Counted from the first letter of the stretch, positions 51,971 through 59,923 are shown. The stretch: 64,000 nucleotides of DNA from JAJPHF01 sp035293805 (GCA_035293805.1 DATGMD010000018.1:186001-250000), one strand, 5' to 3'. Translations and numbers: made by a program. Notes: generated by a model not told the origin, from the sequence alone.

Positions 51971-52104
51971 CTCGTCTCTCCCGTAGCAAAGTGCGCCCGC
52001 GCCCGGCGCCAGGGGGTAGTCGCCTGAATTGTACGGGGCCGTTGCCACCCCCGCCAGCGCCGCGGCCCTGCCATGGGCTGGCGCCGCGCGGCGCTCCGCG
52101 GCTA

Positions 52105-52110
52105 TTCTGC
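52105..52110 (+). promoter_or_regulatory. Candidate -10 element (TATTCT)
   Basis: GCTATTCT lies 58 bp before ATG 52168, the same position and core as at yceI. Confidence 0.3.
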
Positions 52111-52167
52111 CAGCAAGACGACTGAGGCGCTCCTGAGCGCCTGATGCAGGGATAGGCGGGAGGGGCG

Positions 52168-52983
52168 ATGAACGAGGCGCGCGGCGAGGCGGTTCTGGAC
52201 CAGGCGGTGACGGGGGCGCAAGAACTATGGGGCCAGCGGCTCGTCGCGGCCTACGCGCTCGGCAGCCTGGCGCACGGCGGCTTCAGCGACCTGGTGAGCG
52301 ACGTCGATCTGGGGCTGGTGCTGGCCGACCCGCTCACCGCCGACGACGCGGCGCGCGTGGCGGCGCTGGGCGAGCGCGTGCGGGCCGGCGGCCTGCCGCT
52401 CGCCGAGCGCCTGTCGGTGTTCTGGGGCGCGGCCACCACGCTGCGCGGCGAGGGGACGCTGGGCCGCTTCCCGCCACTCGACCGCCTCGACCTGGCGCGC
52501 CACGGGCGCCTGCTCGTCGGGCGTGACGCGCGCGACGGCGTGCTCTCGCCCACCACTCGCGAGCTGGTGCTCGCCGCCGCCGAGCAGGCGCTGCGCTCGC
52601 TGGCGACACCCGCCGTCGTGGCCGAGCTAGACGACCCCGCCGGCCTGGTCGCGGCCGGCGCGCGCCACCTCACCAAGCGCATCCTGTTCCCGGTGCGCTT
52701 CCTCTACACGGCGCGGACCGGCGCGATCGGACGCAACCACGACGCCGTCGCCCACTTCGTGGCCACCGAGTCCGGGCCGATGGCCGACCTGGCGGCGGCC
52801 GCGCTGCGCTGGCGCGAGTCCCCGCCCGAGCGCGACCCCGCGGCGGTTGATATCGTCGCGGCCGGCATCAAGCCGCTCTACCGCCACTTCGTCGCCGACC
52901 ACGAGCGCCGCTTGCGCGATTATGACGAGCCCGAGCTGGCGGAGCGTTACGCTGCCTGGCGCGCGGCCCTCGGCGCGTCCTGA
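52168..52983 (+). CDS. Nucleotidyltransferase-domain protein (KNTase/ANT-like)
   Basis: A 271-residue protein. The N-terminal nucleotidyltransferase motif GS-x9-D-x-D is in YALGSLAHGGFSDLVSDVDL; the remaining 170 residues are helical, as in aminoglycoside adenylyltransferases and related small-molecule NTases. The reaction would be transfer of NMP to a hydroxyl or phosphate; a resistance function cannot be assumed. GGGAGGGG precedes the ATG. No toxin-type HEPN partner is seen next to it. Confidence 0.8.
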   Translation: MNEARGEAVLDQAVTGAQELWGQRLVAAYALGSLAHGGFSDLVSDVDLGLVLADPLTADDAARVAALGERVRAGGLPLAERLSVFWGAATTLRGEGTLGRFPPLDRLDLARHGRLLVGRDARDGVLSPTTRELVLAAAEQALRSLATPAVVAELDDPAGLVAAGARHLTKRILFPVRFLYTARTGAIGRNHDAVAHFVATESGPMADLAAAALRWRESPPERDPAAVDIVAAGIKPLYRHFVADHERRLRDYDEPELAERYAAWRAALGAS

Positions 52984-52987
52984 CCGA

Positions 52988-53230
52988 CTGGCCAGACCCG
53001 GGGAGCGCGGCGTCGTGGCCGCGGCCAAGCGGTACATGGCCAACGGCGTGTCTATCGCCTTATTGGTTGACCCCGATCGCCGGACCGTGGGCCGGTTCCG
53101 GCCCGGCCAGCCGCCTGCCACCCTGCGCGGCCCGGCCGTAATCGACTTCGCTCCGGTACTGCCCGGCCTGCGCCTGGTGGTGAACGATCTCTTTGCCTGG
53201 CTGCGCGTGCGGCGTTCGCGGCAGCCCTGA
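52988..53230 (+). pseudogene. Uma2-family endonuclease remnant (C-terminal part)
   Basis: An 80-residue frame reading AAAKRYMANGVSIALLVDPD, RRTVGRFRPGQPPATL and VLPGLRLVVNDLFAW. This is the C-terminal half of a Uma2/PD-(D/E)XK-like protein (KRYxxxGVxxxxxVDP, then LPGxxLxVxxLF). The N-terminal half with the first catalytic acids is missing, and no RBS or plausible start is present. Confidence 0.65.
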
Positions 53231-53361
53231 GCGCGGGGGCCCGGTTCGTGGGCCGCCGCCGCTCGCTGCCTTTGATACGTCCGCGGCGAGTGTTTCACGT
53301 CAGGGGGGGATTGTTCTTCGCCTGTAACGCCGCTCCCCAACGCTCTTCGTCCTGTCCTGGC

Positions 53362-53367
53362 TATCAT
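53362..53367 (+). promoter_or_regulatory. Candidate -10 element (TATCAT) for the SH3b gene
   Basis: GCTATCAT lies 21 bp before the TTG start, giving a short leader that holds only the AAGGCGGAGG ribosome binding site. Confidence 0.4.
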
Positions 53368-53388
53368 GCCGCTAAGGCGGAGGTGTGC

Positions 53389-53910
53389 TTGCCGGACGGG
53401 CTACGGACCTGGGTGCTATCGACACTGGGCGGCTGGCTGGTCGCCTGCGCGCTGGTGTATCTGGGGGAGCGGGGGGCGCTACCGCCCCCGCCGCTCGCGG
53501 CCGTGGCCTGGCTCACCGACGACGTGCTGCCCCACACGGCGGCGCCCCGCTCGCCGGCGGGGGATGCCACGGAAGTCGCGGTCGCCGCGCCGGGCGCCGG
53601 CGGGCGGGACCCGCGGGCGGACCTGGCGCCACCGAGGGGCGAGCCGGCCGGCGCGGGCGCCGCGGACGAGGTGCGGCCTCCCCGCCCGCCGGCACTGGTC
53701 GTTGCGGAGCCGGCCGGTGCCAACCTACGTGCCGCGCCGGCGATGAGCAGTCCCGTCATCGCGGTGCTCCCCCGCGGCACGGTGGTCGAGCCCGAGCCGC
53801 CCGGTGCCCCGGACGAGGCCGTTGGGCCAGGCTGGCAGCACGTCGCCTGGAACGGCCGCGCCGGCTGGGTGGCCGACAGCTTGCTGCAGCCGGCGACGGA
53901 TGGGCGTTAA
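53389..53910 (+). CDS. SH3b-domain exported or membrane-anchored protein
   Basis: A 173-residue protein. TTG 53389 lies 6 bp after AAGGCGGAGG. An N-terminal hydrophobic helix (WVLSTLGGWLVACALVYL) anchors or exports it; a Pro/Ala-rich linker leads to a C-terminal bacterial SH3 domain (GANLRAAPAMSSPVIAVLPR, GWQHVAWNGRAGWVADSLLQ). SH3b domains often bind cell-wall peptides. No catalytic domain is attached. Confidence 0.75.
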   Translation: MPDGLRTWVLSTLGGWLVACALVYLGERGALPPPPLAAVAWLTDDVLPHTAAPRSPAGDATEVAVAAPGAGGRDPRADLAPPRGEPAGAGAADEVRPPRPPALVVAEPAGANLRAAPAMSSPVIAVLPRGTVVEPEPPGAPDEAVGPGWQHVAWNGRAGWVADSLLQPATDGR

Positions 53911-53977
53911 ACGGACGTCCGGATTGCTGGCGCGCGGGCGCCCGCCAGCCGGCTCACCAGTCAGCACAGCCTATAGG

Positions 53978-54067
53978 CTACCCTGCTACTGTCAGCGCGA
54001 TCGCGTAACCAATCACTAGGGCCGCCATTACCACCGTGAGGAGCGTCAGTCTCAGCCCGTTCTCCAT
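53978..54067 (-). CDS. Small membrane protein (29 residues)
   Basis: An unannotated-size ORF with a strong AGGAGG 7 bp before its ATG. It encodes MENGLRLTLLTVVMAALVIG followed by YAIALTVAG: a short soluble head and a single membrane helix. The combination of a near-perfect ribosome binding site and an uninterrupted hydrophobic helix supports translation. It lies between the SH3b gene and hairpin copy 2. Function unknown. Confidence 0.6.
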   Translation of the reverse strand: MENGLRLTLLTVVMAALVIGYAIALTVAG

Positions 54068-54190
54068 TTCTCGACCTCCTAATGGCCGATTGTCGAGCCG
54101 AATCGGCGGCTGCTGCCATGTGCGCCGCCAGCCGATACGCCGAGCGTCCCCGGTCGCGCCTGCTCCCCGGGTCGCTCTAAAGCCACGTCA

Positions 54191-54271
54191 CCCAAGCTAG
54201 TTGCCAACGATGGCGTATAGGTGTGGCGCAGCCACACCTATACGCCATCGTTGACCAAATGCTTAGCTGGG
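54191..54271. repeat. Conserved-foot hairpin element, copy 2
   Basis: Perfect 22-bp arms (54206-54227 and 54231-54252) with a GCA loop; the tip reads TGTGGC-GCA-GCCACA. The foot is GACCAAATGCTTAGCTGGG (54253-54271), and a partial complement, CCCAAGCTAGTTGCC, begins at 54191. It lies 26 bp downstream of the hsp20 stop. Confidence 0.75.
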
Positions 54272-54297
54272 TAGTGATGTTCTGCGGCCGCCGACGA

Positions 54298-54735
54298 TTA
54301 GCTGCCGGCCGTCAGCGCGATCCGCCGCGGCCGGGCGCTCTCCGCCTTCGGGACGACCAGCCGTAGGAGCCCGTGCTCATAGTGAGCTTCCACCTTGTCG
54401 GCGTCCAGCGCCGCGGGTAGCGTGATAGTGCGCTCGAAGCGCCCGCCTCGCCGCTCACGGAACAGGTACTGCCGACTCTCCGGGATCTGCGGATACTCGC
54501 CGCTGATCGTCACTTCATTGCCGAGCACCGAGACGTTCAACGCCTCCGGGTTCAGCCCTGGCAAGGCTGCCTCCACCACGTAGTTGTCGCCTTCCGCGTA
54601 TACGTCCATCGGTACAGCAGAGGCGATTCCGCCACCGATCAGGCCCGGCGTGATGAAGCTGGACTCGAATAGCCGCGCCATCGCATCCCGCAGTGGCACG
54701 AAGTCGGCGAACGGATCCCAACGAGCTAGTGCCAT
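54298..54735 (-). CDS. Hsp20/alpha-crystallin small heat-shock protein
   Basis: A 145-residue small heat-shock protein. N-terminal MALARWDPFADFVPLRDAMA, alpha-crystallin core with VDVYAEGDNYVVEAALPGLN-type strands (here MDVYAEGDNYVVEAALPGL), FERTITLPAALDADKVEAHY and GLLRLVVPKAE. It holds unfolding proteins as oligomers without ATP. AAGGAGGTGAG precedes ATG 54735. The upstream region has 11-bp-phased boxes overlapping the expected -35, and no CIRCE element. Hairpin copies 2 and 3 flank the gene. Confidence 0.92.
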   Translation of the reverse strand: MALARWDPFADFVPLRDAMARLFESSFITPGLIGGGIASAVPMDVYAEGDNYVVEAALPGLNPEALNVSVLGNEVTISGEYPQIPESRQYLFRERRGGRFERTITLPAALDADKVEAHYEHGLLRLVVPKAESARPRRIALTAGS

Positions 54736-54776
54736 AGCACTCACCTCCTTGCGGAGCAAATGATATCAACTAGCTC

Positions 54777-54782
54777 CGCCTA
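54777..54782 (-). promoter_or_regulatory. Candidate -10 (TATAGG) of hsp20
   Basis: TATAGG on the minus strand lies about 42 bp before the hsp20 ATG. At 17 bp upstream the -35 position reads CTCTAA, part of the 11-bp repeat array, rather than a consensus -35. Confidence 0.35.
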
Positions 54783-54800
54783 TACTGTGCCAAAGCGGGT

Positions 54801-54855
54801 GTTAGAGACTCGTTAGGCCAGCGTTAGGCCAATATCAATACAGCATTAGGCTTGC
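54801..54855 (-). promoter_or_regulatory. 11-bp-phased direct-repeat operator upstream of hsp20
   Basis: Consecutive 11-mers GTTAGAGACTC (54801), GTTAGGCCAGC (54812), GTTAGGCCAAT (54823), a degenerate unit (54834) and ATTAGGCTTGC (54845). TTAG thus recurs on one DNA face. This is the layout used by OmpR/PhoB-family activators, and the proximal unit occupies the -35 site. Confidence 0.55.
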
Positions 54856-54964
54856 GTATGCCGAACTTAATAGCCTGTCGGTCACCTTCTTGCGTATAGG
54901 GGCAGCCGCATGTTGGCACAGCGAGCACGTGCTACTCTAAGGCAGGGTTGAACCTCAACTACTT

Positions 54965-55041
54965 GCTAAGCCGGCTTCCGGGGATGGTGTGTAGCTTTGG
55001 CCACGCCAAAGCTACACACCATCCCCGGCCAGATGCTTAGC
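54965..55041. repeat. Conserved-foot hairpin element, copy 3
   Basis: Perfect 24-bp arms (54978-55001 and 55005-55028), loop CAC, tip CTTTGGC-CAC-GCCAAAG. GCTAAG (54965) on the left pairs with the foot GGCCAGATGCTTAGC (55027-55041). It lies 56 bp downstream of the RlpA-like stop. Apart from the operator, 54860-54960 holds nothing recognised. Confidence 0.75.
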
Positions 55042-55096
55042 GAGCGGCTAAACGTGTTTCCAAGGCGCGACCTGCTAGCGATGTAGCAAGCGGTGC

Positions 55097-55570
55097 CTAG
55101 CGCACGACTTCGACGCAGACGGGGATGCGCCCTTCCTGAAGCGACCCGAGCCGCTGGAACGCCGCCTCGCTGAGGTCGAGGCCTAGCTCGGGACTGCCGC
55201 GGTCCATCACCTCCACGACGACGGTCGCGACCCCGTCAGCCCGCCGCAGGAGCAGGTGCGTGCCGAGGTGGTGGCGGTTGCTGGAGGCGAGCTGGGGGTT
55301 GCGCGGGTCGTACGGCTGACCGTTGGCCATCGGCTGGCCGGCCAGCGAGGGATCGTAGTACGTCGCGTCCAGGCGCTCGGCACAGGGCGGCGTCTGGGCT
55401 GTCGGCTCCGCGGCCGCGGCCGCGGCCGCGGAGCGCTCGGCCACGGCGAGCACGGCGGCGACGAGAGCGGCGGCGACCAGCACCCGAGGCCCGGGTAACT
55501 GAGGCCGATAGAGCCCGCCCGCACGGCCACATGGACACGTCCTGAGCAGCGATGACACATACCTTGGCAC
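55097..55570 (-). CDS. RlpA-like double-psi beta-barrel protein
   Basis: A 157-residue exported protein. A hydrophobic signal (VLVAAALVAAVLAVAERSAA) about residue 30-50 is followed by a double-psi barrel: LDATYYDPSLAGQPMANGQP, LASSNRHHLGTHLLL, VVVEVMDRGSPELGLDLSEA. RlpA-type barrels bind or cleave denuded peptidoglycan; the catalytic Asp equivalent (DRG) is present. The start is uncertain: GTG 55570 has no good ribosome binding site, and starts about 4-12 codons further in are possible. Confidence 0.75.
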   Translation of the reverse strand: MPRYVSSLLRTCPCGRAGGLYRPQLPGPRVLVAAALVAAVLAVAERSAAAAAAAEPTAQTPPCAERLDATYYDPSLAGQPMANGQPYDPRNPQLASSNRHHLGTHLLLRRADGVATVVVEVMDRGSPELGLDLSEAAFQRLGSLQEGRIPVCVEVVR

Positions 55571-55709
55571 GACGCCTGAGTGTACCCGGCGAGCACGCGG
55601 CCCGTGAGGACCTGGGCATCACAAACCTGCTACAACGCGTAACACCGTCGCGGCGCCAGCAGCGGCCGGCCTGCTGCACCGCGACGAGGCGCTACCAGGT
55701 GTGGGGCGG

Positions 55710-57053
55710 TCAGGGCGTGAGCAGGTCAAGCAGCGCCGGCACGCGCGGCTGGGTAGAGAGCGCCCACACGTAGTCGACGACGGCCTCGGCGCCGCCCGCG
55801 CCCAGGACCGGCGCCGCCTGCCGCGTGAACTTCGCCGCCACCTCGGCGTCGGTCAGCGGGTTCGCCGGATGGCCGCGGGGCTGGGCGATCTCGACCACGT
55901 GCTCGCGGCCGTCGCGCGTGCGCGCCGTCACGCGGCAAAGGTTCTCCGCCGGCCAGCGCGCCGTGTAGGCCGGGTTGGGCGCCACCGTAATGCGCGGCAT
56001 CATGGCGCGCACCCACGGGTCGGCCAGGTGGGTCGGCGCGAAGTGCTCGGGTCCGATCGTGCCGTGGCGGAGCACCGTGGCGAAGATGTAGGGCAGGCTG
56101 TGGTCGGCCGTCTCGCGGCGGGTGGGCGCCCACTTCTCGGGGTCGCGGCCGATCTCCGTCCAGGTGAACTCCGTCGTCTCGACGGCGACCGAGGCCAGCG
56201 CGTCGGCCGGCAGCGCCTCGCGCACGGCGAGCGCCGCCCAGGCGGGGCCTTGCGCGTTGTTCTCCACGGGGAAGTACTTGAGCCCGGCCTCGGCGATCAG
56301 CGGCCGCTCGCCCGGCGCGGGCAGGTCGAGCGTGAACGGCCCGCTCACCTGCTCCCACAGCCCATGCCGACCCTCGAACGGCCGCGCCGGGCCTGTGAGC
56401 CCCTCGCGGGCCAGCAGCGCGGCGAACACGCCATTGCGCGCGGCATTCGCCGTAGCGCAGCCTTTCCAGTCGGACAGCTCGCCCGCGCGCGTCTGGCGCG
56501 TGGCGGCGTTGTCGCTGGCGGCCAGCGCGATCGCCTCGGCGAGCGCCACCTCGTCCAGGCCCAGGAGCTTGCCGGCGGCGCAGGCCACGGCGAGTGCCAT
56601 GAAGGTGCCCTGGTCCCAGCCGCGCTCGCGCAGCAGCGCGGCGGCTTGCAGCCGTCCGTACACCTCGTAGAGGACGTGCATGCCGCCGATGAGCGCCGGC
56701 CCGTCGAGCGCCAGCGCGTCGGCAATGCCGAGCAGGGCACCCAGCCCGTCGCTGGGATGGCCGCTCACGAGCTGGTCGTTGAAGTCGAGGTAGCGGATCT
56801 GCACGCCGCTCGCGAAGGCGGCCATCTCCAGCGAGGTGGGAGTGGCCACGCCGATGACGCGCGCCGGCGGCGTGCCTTGTACCGCGGCCGCCACGCGGCG
56901 CGCAATGGCGCACGGCGGCGCGTCGCCTGCGCCCAGCGCGCAGCCGAGAGCATCGAGCAGGTGGCGCTGGTAGCGATGCACCGTCTCGGGTGTCAGGCAG
57001 GCGAAGCCGCTCGCCGCACAGTATGCCGCTAAGTGCTGCTGTGTCGCGTCCAT
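55710..57053 (-). CDS. MmgE/PrpD-family dehydratase
   Basis: A 447-residue protein of the 2-methylcitrate dehydratase/aconitate decarboxylase fold: DALGCALGAGDAPPCAIARR, FASGVQIRYLDFNDQLVSGH (DFND), HPSDGLGALLGIADALALDG, NAARNGVFAALLAREGLTGP. PrpD dehydrates 2-methylcitrate in propionate breakdown, but no prpB or prpC is linked, so another hydroxy-tricarboxylate or carboxylic acid is possible. CTGGAGA precedes ATG 57053. The 57054-57272 stretch has no gene. Confidence 0.9.
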   Translation of the reverse strand: MDATQQHLAAYCAASGFACLTPETVHRYQRHLLDALGCALGAGDAPPCAIARRVAAAVQGTPPARVIGVATPTSLEMAAFASGVQIRYLDFNDQLVSGHPSDGLGALLGIADALALDGPALIGGMHVLYEVYGRLQAAALLRERGWDQGTFMALAVACAAGKLLGLDEVALAEAIALAASDNAATRQTRAGELSDWKGCATANAARNGVFAALLAREGLTGPARPFEGRHGLWEQVSGPFTLDLPAPGERPLIAEAGLKYFPVENNAQGPAWAALAVREALPADALASVAVETTEFTWTEIGRDPEKWAPTRRETADHSLPYIFATVLRHGTIGPEHFAPTHLADPWVRAMMPRITVAPNPAYTARWPAENLCRVTARTRDGREHVVEIAQPRGHPANPLTDAEVAAKFTRQAAPVLGAGGAEAVVDYVWALSTQPRVPALLDLLTP

Positions 57054-57272
57054 TGGATTCTCCAGGGGATGCGAAGCCGCGCGGCTCGAGGGTGCGCAGG
57101 CAGCCGCTCACGATGTCACGGAGCAAGTGGTCGCGCCGGCGCTCGCTAAGCATATCCGTGCGCATCGCTACTGTATTCTCCACCGATCGGCAGGGCTAGC
57201 GGCTAGGTATTCTGCCCCGAGCACTCACGGCCGAACGTTGCACGGCGAATGCCCTCCGACGGTTCAGCAGCC

Positions 57273-57674
57273 GTCAGCGTTCAGGCCCGCCTGGAGTCCG
57301 CCGCTTGCGGCAGCGACGGTGACACCGCATACCCCAGGTCATGGCACTGACCGCCGTGCCCCTGCCGCCGGAGATTTGGGGTGCAACGTCATGCGTTGCC
57401 CAGGCGCCGATCCTCGCTGCCGGCGAGTGCGACCGAAAGGAGTGGCAGCGACGGCGCGCGCCCTGCGACCGGCCGTGTTGTGGCGCAAGGGCCGCTTCGG
57501 GGCGGACAGCGCGGCGGGGAGCCGGTTCGCGGGGCGAGTGCGGACGGTGGTAGCCACCTGCCGACAGCAAGGGCGGCCGCTCCGGGACTGCCTGGTGGCC
57601 GCGGCTGATACGGCGCTCCCGGGGACCGCCGCCCCCTCGCTCCTCCCCGCTGCGCAGAGGACCTGAACGCGTGC
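57273..57674 (+). mobile_element. IS66-type remnant with terminal repeats
   Basis: Left end GTCAGCGTTCAGGCCCGCC at 57273 matches the GTAAGCG-type ends of IS66 elements. A degraded right end, GGACCTGAACGCGTGC (57659-57674), follows the stop of a transposase fragment. Only about 400 bp of an element normally over 2 kb remain. A better-matching inverted end lies at 58347-58369, so the original element may have reached there. Confidence 0.65.
57451..57666 (+). pseudogene. IS66 transposase C-terminal fragment
   Basis: The frame reads TARALRPAVLWRKGRFGADS, then AAGSRFAGRVRTVVATCRQQ and GRPLRDCLVAAADTALPG, ending in PSLLPAAQRT. This is the conserved C-terminus of IS66 TnpC-type transposases (RPAVLWRK, ATCRQQGR, PSLLP). 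The catalytic DDE region is missing. Confidence 0.75.
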
Positions 57675-57781
57675 CAGGGGCTCGCCACCTGCCGCTCCGC
57701 GTGGCGGTTGGCACCGGAAATGCCGTAGGTCACCGGCGGGAGAGCGCCGAGCATCGTCCGGCCCGGCAAGAGGAGGCTGTC

Positions 57782-58279
57782 GTGCCCACCAAGCAAGGCG
57801 ATGTTGGCCTGCTACACGACCCGGTCGCCCAGGAGCTGCTGCAGTCGAAGGCGCCCGCGCATTTGGCGTACACCTGGCGCGACGGCACGCCCCGCGTCGT
57901 GCCTATCGGGTTTCACTGGAACGGCCAGGAGATTGTGCTAGCGACCGCGCCCGATGCCCCGAAGATGAAGGTGCTGACGGACGGGGCCCAGGTGGCGCTG
58001 ACGATCGAGGGCGATGGGGCGCTCCCGAAGGTGCTGCTCGTGCGGGGGACGGTACGCGTCGACACGGTCGAGGGCATCGCGCCGGAGTGGGCGGCGGCGG
58101 CCTACCGGTCGCTGGGCGAGGAAGGCGGGCGGGCGCTGGTAGAGAAGTCGGCGCCGCTGTATCCGCGCATGTCGCGGATTTTCATCCAGCCCAAGTGGGT
58201 CGGCATTTTGGACTTCGAGACGCGCCTGCCGAGCGCGGTCGAGCGCGCGATAGCGCGGACGCAGGCCGGCGCGCCTTAG
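57782..58279 (+). CDS. Pyridoxamine 5'-phosphate oxidase-family (FMN split-barrel) protein
   Basis: A 165-residue flavin-binding split-barrel protein: LLHDPVAQELLQSKAPAHLA, YTWRDGTPRVVPIGFHWNGQ, VLATAPDAPKMKVLTDGAQV, KVLLVRGTVRVDTVEGIAPE. Members bind FMN or F420 and reduce or oxidise small molecules. GTG 57782 is 5 bp after AAGAGGAGG. It lies between IS66-type ends (57273 and 58347-58369), so it may have been carried or trapped by the element, though it looks intact. Confidence 0.8.
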   Translation: MPTKQGDVGLLHDPVAQELLQSKAPAHLAYTWRDGTPRVVPIGFHWNGQEIVLATAPDAPKMKVLTDGAQVALTIEGDGALPKVLLVRGTVRVDTVEGIAPEWAAAAYRSLGEEGGRALVEKSAPLYPRMSRIFIQPKWVGILDFETRLPSAVERAIARTQAGAP

Positions 58280-58346
58280 CTGGGTAGGTCCTCCGGGCAC
58301 GAGCGGACTTGGGACGACCTCCCCGCCCGTCTTGCAAGCACCCGGC

Positions 58347-58369
58347 TTCAGGCGGGCCTCAACGCTTAC
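58347..58369 (-). mobile_element. Solo IS66-type terminal repeat
   Basis: On the minus strand GTAAGCGTTGAGGCCCGCC starts at 58369. It matches the end at 57273 in 20 of 23 positions, in inverted orientation. No 8-bp target duplication is visible for the 57273/58369 pair. Confidence 0.6.
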
Positions 58370-58370
58370 T

Positions 58371-58554
58371 GCTGGCGATCAGCTACCGCGCTGCGGCCGG
58401 CGGCGTGTGGTTGGCGAGCCGTACGGGGAACCAGTTCTTGATCGTCCGCGTCGGGGACCCGTCGGCCCCGGAGTACCCGGCGCCGCGGCAGTCCCCGGAC
58501 CTTCCCGTCGTGGACTGGAATGGCGCGGCCGTCACCGCCGTGTGGGCGGGTAAG
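58371..58554 (+). pseudogene. Possible interrupted gene remnant next to the IS66 end
   Basis: Directly after the IS end, a frame reads AAAGGVWLASRTGNQFLIVR, VGDPSAPEYPAP and LPVVDWNGAAVTAVWAG, which looks like genuine protein with hydrophobic strands, then runs into the convergent M23 gene. No start is present. The parent family is not recognised. Confidence 0.25.
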
Positions 58555-59835
58555 TCAGTCCGGCCAGTTGACGATGCTGAGGTCGAGCGGCAACTGATTG
58601 GTGTGCTCGGTCGGCGTGACCAGGCCCCGGTTTCCCCAGGAACCGGTCAGGTCGAATCCGACGGCCTCGAACCGCACGGGATCGATAGCCCCGGTGCGGG
58701 TGAAGTCCTGATAGACGTAGGGGAGGCCCGTCGAGCCGAGTGGCGACGGCCCCGCCATGACGTGCAGATGCAGATGGGGCGCGGACGTGTTGCCGCTGTT
58801 GCCAAGGCGACCCAACTCCTGGCCGGCGCGCACGCGCTCCCCGGGACTGACGGTAACAGTGCCCTTCTTCAAGTGGGCATAGAACACGAAGAAGCCGTTC
58901 CCGATGTCGAGCACCACGTGGTTGCCGTCCACGCTCTCAAGGGTCGTGAATGACGCGGGGTCGGGCAGGGCTCCAGGGCGCTGATCGTCGTAATCGTTGG
59001 CGACCGCGATGACGGTGCCGTCGGCGACGGCCAGAACCGGCTGGTCATAGCCAACCCAGTTCTCGACTCGGCTCGGGTCGCCGACGACCAGGCGGCCGTC
59101 TGCATCGAGCTTCATCCAGTCGATGGCGAAGCGCTGCCCGTCATCCAGCCCGCCGTTCACGCTCTGCACGGCGCTGCGATGGGGGCCGGGACTGCAGCAG
59201 CCGTTGCCCGCGACCCAGCCGTCACCGCGCAGCGGTGCGCCCAGCACCGGGGGCCGGAAGCTGTCGAGCGGCCAGCGAGCCACGACGTAGGACAGTGGGG
59301 AGGGCTCTTGGGCTCCCGGATTGGCAGCGCCCGTGCCGGTAAACCGGTGAGCGATCGCCGCCGGGATCTCCCCTTCGTCATCGAAGGTGAGTTCAATGAA
59401 GACCAGCCGCGACTCGTTCGGCCCCAGAGCGGTGCCGTCCGCCGGCCGGACGTCCAGATTGGTCATCGCGGCGGCAAGGTCTGGCCCGGCGAGGGTGCGC
59501 ACGACCCGGGACGGGTTCTCGGCGTCGATGATGTCGATGCGCTCCACGGTGGCGGGAACTGCCTTCGCATTGGTGAGCCATAGCTCGTAGGCGACATGGA
59601 AGCGGCCGTCGTCCCCCGCGAAGGGGGCCGTCGCCGTTGCCACCGGGCGCACGAGCACAGGCGTGAAAGCATCCGCCTCGACCGCTGGCTGCGCCGCGGC
59701 GGGCGTGAAGTCCTCGGTCTCGACCGTCTGCTGCGCCGCAGCAGGCGTCGGACCGACGGCCTGGACACCATGGGCCAATACCATTACCCCTACCCCTATC
59801 GCGAGCGCTGCCCCAAAGGGCTTGAGCCACCCCAT
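58555..59835 (-). CDS. Secreted M23-family metallopeptidase
   Basis: A 426-residue exported protein. Signal peptide about 1-30 (GAALAIGVGVMVLAHGVQAV). The middle is a beta-rich domain (about 55-190). The C-terminal lysostaphin-like domain has RFAIDWMKLD (metal Asp; the usual first His is replaced by Phe, as in a known subgroup), DGNHVVLDIGNGFFVFYAHL and SGNTSAPHLHLHVMAG (HxH). It may bind or cut peptidoglycan; the altered first ligand makes activity uncertain. GGGAGGAC precedes the ATG. Confidence 0.85.
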   Translation of the reverse strand: MGWLKPFGAALAIGVGVMVLAHGVQAVGPTPAAAQQTVETEDFTPAAAQPAVEADAFTPVLVRPVATATAPFAGDDGRFHVAYELWLTNAKAVPATVERIDIIDAENPSRVVRTLAGPDLAAAMTNLDVRPADGTALGPNESRLVFIELTFDDEGEIPAAIAHRFTGTGAANPGAQEPSPLSYVVARWPLDSFRPPVLGAPLRGDGWVAGNGCCSPGPHRSAVQSVNGGLDDGQRFAIDWMKLDADGRLVVGDPSRVENWVGYDQPVLAVADGTVIAVANDYDDQRPGALPDPASFTTLESVDGNHVVLDIGNGFFVFYAHLKKGTVTVSPGERVRAGQELGRLGNSGNTSAPHLHLHVMAGPSPLGSTGLPYVYQDFTRTGAIDPVRFEAVGFDLTGSWGNRGLVTPTEHTNQLPLDLSIVNWPD

Positions 59836-59923
59836 GAACGTCCTCCCTTCGCGGCCGGCCGCGATCGCATCGCTCGCATATCGGCGGACCGGATCATGGC
59901 ACTTGGGTATGCGCCGGTCAACC

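Noticed and set aside
54725..54745. Possible CIRCE-like site at the hsp20 start (AGTGCCATAGCACT)
   Set aside because: CIRCE is TTAGCACTC-N9-GAGTGCTAA. Here the arms are 5 bp, in the wrong order and with a 4-bp gap, and overlap the start codon.
58273..58285. Single CTTAGCTGGGTAG after the split-barrel gene, like the hairpin foot
   Set aside because: It matches the foot of copy 2 but has no adjacent stem, and the first bases belong to the gene's last codons; probably chance or a relic.
57265..58377. Target-site duplication for the putative 1.1-kb IS66-type unit
   Set aside because: The 8 bp outside the two ends (CAGCAGCC and TGCTGGCG) do not match, so insertion as one unit is not proven.
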